A DNA stretch of 64,000 bases, taken from positions 1-64,000 of the forward strand of contig CASEMN010000006.1 in assembly GCA_949289045.1 (NCBI GenBank), given 5' to 3'. This DNA comes from an uncultured Oscillospiraceae bacterium (GTDB lineage: Bacteria > Bacillota > Clostridia > Oscillospirales > Acutalibacteraceae). Below, piece after piece: positions 1-6,267 of the stretch (position 1 is its first letter; the number at the start of each line of letters is the position of its first letter). The notes beneath the pieces were generated by a model. That model was given only the letters and a program-made list of their open reading frames with translations. It was not told the DNA's origin and did not search any database. The position numbers and the translations under genes were made by a program.

Positions 1-37
1 TCAGAATCGATGTTTCTTTGCTTAAGCCTTAATCTCA

Positions 38-84
38 CCCGCATAGCGGGCGGTTGTTAAGTTCTCGTCATGACGAGAACTTTT
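38..84 (+). terminator. two small hairpins, second terminator-like
   Basis: CCCGC-ATA-GCGGG (38-50) is followed by the perfect palindrome GTTCTCGTCATGACGAGAAC (61-80; 8-bp stem, CATG loop) and TTTT. It probably ends a plus-strand transcript entering from outside the window. No gene is visible in bases 1-102. Confidence 0.45.
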
Positions 85-102
85 CCGCTAAAGCATTAAA
101 AG

Positions 103-133
103 AAAAAAGCCTGTATAAAATATACAGGCTTTT
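103..133 (-). terminator. intrinsic terminator of tRNA-Val
   Basis: A 10-bp stem AGCCTGTATA/TATACAGGCT with an AAA loop has A-runs on one side and T-runs on the other. On the minus strand it directly follows the tRNA and ends in a U-run; it could work in both directions. Confidence 0.8.
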
Positions 134-208
134 GGTGGACGTTAACGGACTTGAACCGCTGACCCTTTGCACGTCAAGCAAATGCTCTACCAACTGAGCT
201 AAACGTCC
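133..208 (-). tRNA. tRNA-Val (anticodon GAC)
   Basis: Read on the minus strand this is a 76-nt cloverleaf. The acceptor stem GGACGTT pairs with AACGTCC, the discriminator is A, and CCA is encoded. The D arm is AGCTCAGTTGGTAGAGC, the anticodon stem is TTTGC/GCAAA around loop TTGACGT (anticodon GAC, valine), and the T loop is GGTTCAAGTCC. A terminator follows at once. Confidence 0.96.
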
Positions 209-282
209 ATTTCGCAAATGCAAGAGAAATTATAACTCAGCTAAAACAAAAAGTCAAGAGTAAATTTTAAAAGGTAAACTTA

Positions 283-1095
283 TTAATTAAAATAGTTTTT
301 TATAATCTCAGAAATAATCTTATCCCTCACATATCTGCGGTATGCTTTTTCTTCTTTACTGATGTTATCCGTAAAGAGGGATTTATTTAAAACAGCATTA
401 TCCGAAACCTGCATAAGTGCAGCCGCTGACATACCTGATAGTTTAGCACTTTTAAAAAACACAGCCGATTCCATATCAATACTGTTACAGCCGGATTTTA
501 TTATATCTTCAATATACCTATACTGAGCCACTATTGTATCGGTACAAAAAGTTTCTCCCGAATGCCATTTTGTATTAACTTCACAGCAGCACTTTTCTGT
601 AACATTTGTTAACAAATTTAAAGCTCTATTATCCGGATAAACTTTTTCTCCAAATACATCCGGTAAAAATTTTTCAGAACCTATGTATCTACTGGCTCCG
701 TCACCGCAAATACAATACTTTGGAATAACAATATCTCCTATTTTAAATTTTTCAGATAACGCTCCAACTGAACTAAGGAAAAGAATGTTTTTACATTTTG
801 TAGTACCAAGCAGCAGCACTGCATCAAGCACCATCGGTGCACCGTACCCTGTTTTAACATATGTTATCTCTAAATCTCCGAAAGGTATATTCCATACTTT
901 AAAGCCAAAGAGCGGACTCGATTTTACTACCTCTTTCACTTTATCCATATTAAATATCCGCTCCGGATTCCAGCCGGGAGATATAATTACATTTTCGCAT
1001 ATTTTCTCTTTACGTACACCGAAAGCAGAAAGAAACATCTTATCGGATGTTTCTACGCTTTTTGCTGCGCTCATCAAAAAATCATTATACTCCAC
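283..1095 (-). CDS. purine/uridine (nucleoside) phosphorylase family protein
   Basis: This 270-aa protein belongs to the PNP/UDP phosphorylase superfamily, which cleaves nucleosides with phosphate to give a free base and pentose 1-phosphate in salvage. Visible support: the phosphate/ribose-side segment LFLSSVGALSEKFKIGDIV near residue 105, the segment GDGASRY near 130, and the diagnostic SIDMESAVFF near 207, where the Met-Glu pair binds ribose hydroxyls. Length fits the family. The start is GTG at 1095, preceded by AGGAGA at good spacing. It stands alone between the tRNA and a membrane-protein pair. Substrate (purine, uridine or other) cannot be told from sequence alone; the sequence is divergent from DeoD and Udp. 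Confidence 0.8.
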   Translation of the reverse strand: MEYNDFLMSAAKSVETSDKMFLSAFGVRKEKICENVIISPGWNPERIFNMDKVKEVVKSSPLFGFKVWNIPFGDLEITYVKTGYGAPMVLDAVLLLGTTKCKNILFLSSVGALSEKFKIGDIVIPKYCICGDGASRYIGSEKFLPDVFGEKVYPDNRALNLLTNVTEKCCCEVNTKWHSGETFCTDTIVAQYRYIEDIIKSGCNSIDMESAVFFKSAKLSGMSAAALMQVSDNAVLNKSLFTDNISKEEKAYRRYVRDKIISEIIKNYFN

Positions 1096-1176
1096 CGCAA
1101 TTTTCTCCTGTTGTTAAAATAAATTTCCTGTTTTTAAAGTATACCATAACTACGGAAAGCACACCAAATATTTACA

Positions 1177-1212
1177 TAAAAAGGAAACTGCCGCCCTGAA
1201 GCAGCAGTTTCC
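1177..1212 (-). terminator. intrinsic terminator
   Basis: A 9-bp stem GGAAACTGC/GCAGTTTCC is followed on the minus strand by TTTTTATG. It lies just beyond the 3' end of the membrane-protein gene and ends the two-gene unit that starts at 3310. Confidence 0.8.
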
Positions 1213-1235
1213 GCAAATTGGTTTAGTATAAATTT

Positions 1236-1763
1236 TTACACGAACAAAATACCGATAAGAGGGAAATAATAAAGTGCAACAGCGCTTGTAATAAGAGTAA
1301 GTCCCCATGTATTGAGATATGCTCCGGCATAAATTATTGCATAAATAGGAGCAGCAATAATTTTTACAAAAATGTTTTTATCGGTTCCGTAAACTCCCTC
1401 CCACATTGCCATTGCATCGTCAATAAGTGGGAATAAATTTGTAAGGAATGAAATTCCAAGCCACAGCATTACATAGTGGTACCACTGTTCTCCTCCAACG
1501 AAGAAAATTCTTATAACTGCCGGGATGCCTATTGCAAAACCTAAGAACAGATTAAAGAGCATGGAAAAGAAACAGAAAAGGAACTGTCTCGCAGCTGTCG
1601 GGAAAAATTCATGTTCAACGTGACCGCACATTTCGCCTTTTGTAAAATAACGGTTATCGTCAACAGGACAGTCATATGTTTTACACATTATATGCTCCCA
1701 GTAACCGTGGAGATAAGCCCCGGGAAAAGTGAGCACCTTAATTATAAATCCTACCATATTCAA
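1236..1763 (-). CDS. multi-pass membrane protein, degenerate metalloprotease-like
   Basis: A 175-aa hydrophobic protein with about four membrane segments (residues ~1-20, 60-85, 95-112, 130-172). The N-terminal FPGAYLHGYWEHIMCK followed by CGHVEHE resembles the membrane metalloprotease pattern in which FPG is followed by HExxH, but here the first Glu is Gly and the string reads HGYWEH. That resemblance is inference. The start is a TTG overlapping the stop of the upstream TPR gene (TTGA), with GGAGG 9 nt before it; an ATG two codons inside is the alternative. The coupling suggests the two proteins act together. No function assigned. Confidence 0.7.
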   Translation of the reverse strand: MNMVGFIIKVLTFPGAYLHGYWEHIMCKTYDCPVDDNRYFTKGEMCGHVEHEFFPTAARQFLFCFFSMLFNLFLGFAIGIPAVIRIFFVGGEQWYHYVMLWLGISFLTNLFPLIDDAMAMWEGVYGTDKNIFVKIIAAPIYAIIYAGAYLNTWGLTLITSAVALYYFPLIGILFV

Positions 1764-3310
1764 TCAAGCTCGCCTCCGTCCTCAAGAAAAATCTTTTCGA
1801 GGGTTGTTTTACCCGCTTTAAAGTCGGTAACATCCGTAAGATATTCGTATCCGTAGTTTTCAAGGAATTCCTGAGTTTCTTTATATTTTTCCTCGTCGCC
1901 GTTGAGTATATAGCAGATACCCAAAAGGTTTGTGCTGTCTACAGACTGGTATGTGTTCTGAGATTTCTCAGCATACTCTATACCCTCTTCTGTCTTACCG
2001 GCAAGCAGGCACGCCACGCTGCGCTGACGGTAAATTTCTCCCAAAGCGTAGGTGCTGGTTACGCCCTCGCCGCCTTCGCTTCCGTTAAAGAGTTCTGCAG
2101 CAGCGTCAGCTTCAGCTATAGCTTTTTCGTAATCTTTATTCATTCTTGCATTGTAAATCCTGATAATATATGCATCGTAAGACTCGCTGTTAAGCTTAAG
2201 CATTTCATCACAAATTTCCAAAGCTCCCTCTGAATCCCCTGCTCTTACTTTAAGAGTTGCAAGCTTTGGAAGGAAAAGCCACGAATACTCATCTACATAA
2301 TCCTGATTTTCAGAAATAATTTCAATAAGTTCATCTATGTCTTTTGAAGCGAGAGCAGCGGCATAGTAACGGTAATACTGAATAATTGCCGGATCGTAAT
2401 CCTCATTTGCTGCAAGCTCGTCGAGAGCGGCAACAGATGCGTCGTAATCAATATTTCCATCTTCATCCGTCGCATCGCTTATGGCCTGGTTGGCATAAGT
2501 TGAGGTGTTATTGAGTTTTTCGCTTTTTTCGTAAAGCTTTTCAAGATATGAATTCCAGGGCTTGCTGAGAGTATCCTCGTCATAGCCAAGCTGTGAAATT
2601 ATCTGAGAAGCATACATAATCATTTCGTTGTCCTCATAACACTTGAGCATATTTTTAACCACATATCCTCTGTCGTTTCCGGAAGCAATGCAGGTGTAAT
2701 ATGCATCCATGGCAGAAGTATATTTTCCATCTAATCTCATGGCATCGGCCTCTAAAACCGATTTAAAGCTGTCAGCTGATTTTGCGAAATCTCTTCCGGC
2801 AAAAATCATAACAGCAACTACGATAACAAAAAGCACCGTGCCTATCCAGCTTACATGAGTTTTCAGACGAGCCTTTTCACATTCCTCGCAGTAATCGCTT
2901 ATATATTCGCCGTTTTCATCGGTCTTGCGTTCATTCTTTCCGCAGCGTATGCACAGTGACTCATCAATTTCTTCAGCACTCTCTTCATCCGCCTGTGAAA
3001 CTTCTTCTGCTTTCACTTCTTCATTTTCAGCATCTTTCACAGTCTCTACGCCCTCAACGGTACGGTTTACAGTTGCAAGATTGTCCCAATCGGAAATTGA
3101 ACCGTTTTGTTCCGCCTGTTCCTTAGCTTTGTTAAGCTCCTGCTGAAACAACGCCGCAAGCTCTTCAAGTTCTTCTTTTTCAGTTTTTTCCCTTTCGGGC
3201 TTATCTGCATTATCTGCTGAGGTTGCCGCTTCTTCCTGAGAATCAGTCGTCAACGACTTTTCCTCCTCCGGCAAACCTTCGCCCTTTTCTTTTTCTTTAA
3301 AATCTGACAA
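1760..3310 (-). CDS. zinc-ribbon, membrane-anchored TPR protein
   Basis: A 516-aa protein. The acidic, Glu-rich first ~115 residues are probably disordered. A four-cysteine zinc ribbon (CIRCGKNE then CEECEKA, ~120-145) is followed by one membrane helix (WIGTVLFVIVVAVMIFAG, ~155-172). The rest is a helical TPR-type solenoid with repeats such as ALEICDEMLKLNSESYDAY and DYEKAIAEADAAAELF. TPR arrays bind proteins, and the single helix suggests this one is anchored, so a scaffold role is likely. The start is TTG with GGGAGG 7 nt upstream. The downstream membrane protein is translationally coupled. The partner is unknown. Confidence 0.75.
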   Translation of the reverse strand: MSDFKEKEKGEGLPEEEKSLTTDSQEEAATSADNADKPEREKTEKEELEELAALFQQELNKAKEQAEQNGSISDWDNLATVNRTVEGVETVKDAENEEVKAEEVSQADEESAEEIDESLCIRCGKNERKTDENGEYISDYCEECEKARLKTHVSWIGTVLFVIVVAVMIFAGRDFAKSADSFKSVLEADAMRLDGKYTSAMDAYYTCIASGNDRGYVVKNMLKCYEDNEMIMYASQIISQLGYDEDTLSKPWNSYLEKLYEKSEKLNNTSTYANQAISDATDEDGNIDYDASVAALDELAANEDYDPAIIQYYRYYAAALASKDIDELIEIISENQDYVDEYSWLFLPKLATLKVRAGDSEGALEICDEMLKLNSESYDAYIIRIYNARMNKDYEKAIAEADAAAELFNGSEGGEGVTSTYALGEIYRQRSVACLLAGKTEEGIEYAEKSQNTYQSVDSTNLLGICYILNGDEEKYKETQEFLENYGYEYLTDVTDFKAGKTTLEKIFLEDGGELD

Positions 3311-3428
3311 GGAAATACCTCCCTTAATTGGATTTTCTTTTATTAATAATTAATCGCTTTTCCATTTTATCACGGGAAAATTGCAATTTCAATTTTTTCA
3401 GCCATTGTTTACAAACTCACAACAAAAT

Positions 3429-4187
3429 TCACAAATTCAAAACAACTTCAACCGGACAGTGGTCTGAACCGAAAATCTCAGGATGTATTGCAGCTGAAAC
3501 AAGCTTATCTTTCATGCTCTCGGATACACAAAAATAGTCAATACGCCATCCCGCATTATTTTTCCTGGCATTGAACATATATGACCACCAGGAATATGCC
3601 CCTTCAAGGTCGGGATAAAAATGCCTGAATGAATCTACAAAGCCCGCCTCAAGAAATTTTGTAAACTTATCTCTCTCCTCATCGGAAAAGCCTGCGTTGC
3701 CGCGGTTGGTTTTGGGATTTTTAAGATCTATCTCATTATGGGCTACATTCATATCGCCGCAAACAACAACACTCTTTTTCTCAGAAAGCTTTGCAGCGTA
3801 CTCACGGAAAGCATCATCCCATTTCATTCTGTACTCGAGTCTTGCAAGTTCCCGCTGAGCATTTGGAGTATATACATTTATAAGATAATACTCCGAAAAC
3901 TCTAAAGTTATTACTCTGCCCTCATTGTCCTCAAGGAACTCTCCCAAACCGTAACTGACGGAAAGGGGCTCATCTTTTGTGAAAACTGCCGTTCCTGAAT
4001 ATCCCTTTTTCTCAGCATAGTTCCAGTAGCGGAAATATTCGTCCTCAGGCATTTCAAGCTGTCCTGCCTGTAATTTAGTTTCCTGTATACATATAACATC
4101 AGGGTCAAGAGAAGCCATGGCCTCGGAAAATCCCTTACCTATACAGGCCCTCAGACCGTTTACATTCCAAGATATAAGCTTTTTCAT
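3429..4187 (-). CDS. xth: exodeoxyribonuclease III / AP endonuclease
   Basis: A 252-aa ExoIII-family enzyme of the EEP nuclease fold, acting in base-excision repair by cutting 5' of abasic sites. All family motifs are present: ISWNVNGLRA at the N-terminus, the metal-binding Glu in CIQETK (~36), VYTPNAQ (~108), CGDMNVAH (~145), the substrate loop SWWSYMFNARKNNAGWRIDY (~200) and the catalytic GSDHCPVE at the C-terminus. Length is normal and the active site is intact. It stands as a single gene with an AGGAG-type ribosome site, divergent from the padR module. Confidence 0.95.
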   Translation of the reverse strand: MKKLISWNVNGLRACIGKGFSEAMASLDPDVICIQETKLQAGQLEMPEDEYFRYWNYAEKKGYSGTAVFTKDEPLSVSYGLGEFLEDNEGRVITLEFSEYYLINVYTPNAQRELARLEYRMKWDDAFREYAAKLSEKKSVVVCGDMNVAHNEIDLKNPKTNRGNAGFSDEERDKFTKFLEAGFVDSFRHFYPDLEGAYSWWSYMFNARKNNAGWRIDYFCVSESMKDKLVSAAIHPEIFGSDHCPVEVVLNL

Positions 4188-4277
4188 AAAATTCTCCTTT
4201 CAGCGAATTCATATCGGTATTGTACCATAAAAATCACCTGAACAAAAGAAAGACATAATCTTTGTGCAGTTGAACAA

Positions 4278-4324
4278 TTGAGCTCACTGCAATATCGTTA
4301 TATAATATCATTAAACGATATTGC
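4278..4324 (+). promoter_or_regulatory. padR promoter with overlapping palindromic operator
   Basis: TTGAGC (4278-4283), a 17-nt spacer and TATAAT (4301-4306) form a promoter. A perfect inverted repeat GCAATATCGTT (4289-4299) / AACGATATTGC (4314-4324) straddles the -10 and the predicted start site. This is where a PadR repressor would bind for autoregulation. Confidence 0.75.
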
Positions 4325-4343
4325 TTTGAAAGGGGATGGTTTT

Positions 4344-4667
4344 TTGCCTCGCAAATCAATGGAATCACTGACAGAATCCATGTTTTATGTACTTATGGCA
4401 TTTTGTCAAAAGCCCATGTGCGGAATCGACGTTGCAGACTATATCGACGAACGCACCAAAGGAAGATTGCAGATAGGTCCTGCCACCCTTTACACCATCC
4501 TTTCAAAATTTGAAAAAGAAAGATATATTGTCGAAATTCACGTAGAGGGCAGAAAGCGCACTTACCGAATCACTGAAAGAGGCTTGAAGGCTTACAAAGA
4601 AGAAGTTGAGAGACTGAAAAGCTGTCTCTATGACGCCGAAAACGCCGCCAAAGAACAGGAGGGATAA
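4344..4667 (+). CDS. PadR family transcriptional regulator
   Basis: A 107-aa winged-helix repressor. PadR proteins bind palindromic operators and respond to small molecules, often controlling an adjacent membrane gene. Family features: LTESMFYVLMAF, CGIDVADYI, RLQIGPATLYTILSKFEKE and the wing RKRTYRITERGLKAYKEE. The start is TTG at 4344 with AAAGGGGA upstream. This is preferred because the reading frame's upstream extension begins inside the promoter's -35 element, and because MPRKSMESLTESMFY is the usual family N-terminus. The DUF2812 gene follows after 3 nt, the standard pairing for this PadR type. The palindrome over its own promoter suggests autoregulation. Confidence 0.92.
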   Translation: MPRKSMESLTESMFYVLMAFCQKPMCGIDVADYIDERTKGRLQIGPATLYTILSKFEKERYIVEIHVEGRKRTYRITERGLKAYKEEVERLKSCLYDAENAAKEQEG

Positions 4668-4670
4668 CTT

Positions 4671-5867
4671 ATGCCGAAAGAAAACAAGTATATACGTCGT
4701 CCCCTTCCCTGTCATCCATATGACGTTGAGGGAATTGAAAGCTGGCTTACAACCATGGCACAAAACGGATACCAACTTGCAAAAGTGCCAGTACGTTTCG
4801 GGTTTCTAACTTTTAGAAAAGATGAACCAAAGGACATAAGCTATCGCCTTGAAGCATCGCCTCAGGGCGAGGGAACATGGGGCGACGGCGGAACCCCTGA
4901 AGAACAGGCACTGGAACTGAGCGAAAAATACGGCTGGGAATTTGTGATAAAATGCGGAGCTTTCTATATTTATCGCTCTCCTAAACCACATACAAGGGAA
5001 CTTAACACTGATCCGGAAGTACAGGCGCTTTCACTTAAAATACTGATTAAGAACAAAATCAAATGTCTTATTCCGGTTATAATTTGGCTTATATTCATTG
5101 CAGCATCGTTTAGCCAAAAAAGGATCCTCTCGCTTATAGAATCGCCGTCATTATCCTGGATTATATCGGTCATTTTGATTATCCTGATTTTAATCAGTAC
5201 AGTTACGGAAATTATACGCATTAAAAAGCTGCAGAATACGCTCCACCAAAACGGAACCCTCAACCATAGCAAAAAGGTAAAAAATCATGGCTTAATTAAC
5301 GTTATTAATAAATGTATGCCGATTTTCCTTATTGTATTGATAGTGATTATGGTTCTGTATATGTTTTTCCCTATGAAAAATACAACGGAGAATGATGGCA
5401 ACGATCTGCCTTTTGCCACATTGGAAGACCTTTTTGCTGCCGAAAACTCAGAACATGATTATAAAATTACAGACGCAGTTTACACCGACCAAGGCCGCTG
5501 GCGGAGCATGTTTTCACCGACAAACATATACTGGCACGAACAAGCAGAAGCTACTGACACTGACGAAAATAAACTCTCCGGTACATTGACCGTAAACTAT
5601 CACGAAACAATAAACGAAGCTCTTGCAAGAAAAACAGCAGAGGACTATTGCCGATACAATAAGAGAAAAGATGATATACAGGAAATAGAGCTTTCCGATA
5701 TAAATGCGGATTATGTAAAAGCGTACAAAAGAGCTTCTGGCTATATAACGGTTATAATACAGAAAGGAAACAAAGCTGCGGAAATTTCATTCTTCCTTTC
5801 AGCAAAGGGCAATGAAAACTATGCAAATAAAATAGTACAAATTTTTGCGGAAAGCTTAGAAGTATAA
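4671..5867 (+). CDS. DUF2812 domain membrane protein
   Basis: A 398-aa protein. The DUF2812 domain (~1-110) carries the characteristic start in which a Tyr-Asp pair precedes IESWLTTMAQNGYQL, then a cytoplasmic Trp/Tyr-rich region. Two hydrophobic stretches (~126-168 and ~210-232) follow, then a hydrophilic C-terminal domain (~235-398) that is probably outside the membrane. DUF2812 proteins are regularly encoded directly after a PadR repressor, and their function is unknown. AGGAGGG precedes the ATG, which lies 3 nt after padR, so they form an operon. A bidirectional terminator shared with the convergent XRE gene follows. Confidence 0.8.
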   Translation: MPKENKYIRRPLPCHPYDVEGIESWLTTMAQNGYQLAKVPVRFGFLTFRKDEPKDISYRLEASPQGEGTWGDGGTPEEQALELSEKYGWEFVIKCGAFYIYRSPKPHTRELNTDPEVQALSLKILIKNKIKCLIPVIIWLIFIAASFSQKRILSLIESPSLSWIISVILIILILISTVTEIIRIKKLQNTLHQNGTLNHSKKVKNHGLINVINKCMPIFLIVLIVIMVLYMFFPMKNTTENDGNDLPFATLEDLFAAENSEHDYKITDAVYTDQGRWRSMFSPTNIYWHEQAEATDTDENKLSGTLTVNYHETINEALARKTAEDYCRYNKRKDDIQEIELSDINADYVKAYKRASGYITVIIQKGNKAAEISFFLSAKGNENYANKIVQIFAESLEV

Positions 5868-5875
5868 ATCAAATA

Positions 5876-5919
5876 AACAGCGGCTGAAACTTTCCAGTTT
5901 CAAACCGCTGTTATTTTTT
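5876..5919. terminator. terminator between convergent genes
   Basis: AACAGCGG pairs with CCGCTGTT, with an inner GAAAC/GTTTC, followed by ATTTTTT on the plus strand. It ends the padR-DUF2812 unit and overlaps the last codons of the XRE gene. Confidence 0.8.
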
Positions 5920-6123
5920 GTCGGTAAGTCCAAGTATAAAATCCGTGGAAACACCATAATATTTGCTCAATTTTATCAAGTATTCTATCGGGAGACCTCT
6001 TTTGCCGTTTTCATACATTCCGTAAGCCTGTTTAGTGATGTTTAAAACGGCGGCTACATCCTCCTGCCTGAGATCATGGTCAGTTCTCAAATCATAGAGT
6101 CTTTTTGTATAGTCCACTTTCAT
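5911..6123 (-). CDS. XRE-type helix-turn-helix regulator
   Basis: A 70-aa protein that is essentially one Cro/CI helix-turn-helix domain: LRTDHDLRQEDVAAVLNITK, QAYGMYENGKRGLPIEYLIK and LSKYYGVSTDFILGL. Proteins this short act as DNA-binding dimers without a sensor domain. AAGGCGG precedes the ATG. The gene is divergent from the dockerin/LRR gene. The shared 144-nt region carries two copies of a GTAAACA palindrome, one lying exactly between the -35 and -10 of the surface-protein promoter, so it very probably represses that operon. The signal it answers to is unknown. Confidence 0.9.
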   Translation of the reverse strand: MKVDYTKRLYDLRTDHDLRQEDVAAVLNITKQAYGMYENGKRGLPIEYLIKLSKYYGVSTDFILGLTDKK

Positions 6124-6168
6124 TCCGCCTTTCGGGACTAATGATACAATAAATTATTTCATCACGAC

Positions 6169-6197
6169 TTGACAGTAAACAATTTGTTTATTATAAT
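6169..6197 (+). promoter_or_regulatory. consensus promoter with operator in the spacer
   Basis: TTGACA (6169-6174), a 17-nt spacer (6175-6191) and TATAAT (6192-6197) match the sigma-A consensus perfectly. The spacer is itself a near-palindrome, GTAAACAATTTGTTTAT. A promoter this strong needs control, and the divergent XRE gene is the obvious candidate repressor. Confidence 0.85.
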
Positions 6198-6233
6198 CAG
6201 TTTAGTAAACAATATGTTTACTAAACTGATTAT
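6193..6233 (+). promoter_or_regulatory. 18-bp perfect inverted repeat with second operator
   Basis: The arms at 6193-6210 and 6216-6233 are perfectly complementary over 18 bp around AATAT. The centre, GTAAACAATATGTTTAC (6205-6221), is a second, perfect copy of the operator-like palindrome in the promoter spacer. It starts inside the -10 and covers the predicted start site, so it can act as operator DNA and as a hairpin at the 5' end of the mRNA. Confidence 0.75.
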
Positions 6234-6267
6234 ATTTATTTTGCAAAATATTTAAGGAGGAAGAAAA

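Noticed and set aside
683..1117. Plus-strand gene opposite the nucleoside phosphorylase
   Set aside because: Shadow of the well-supported minus-strand gene; no ribosome site.
4278..4343. 22 extra N-terminal codons of PadR
   Set aside because: They overlap the -35, -10 and operator of the padR promoter.
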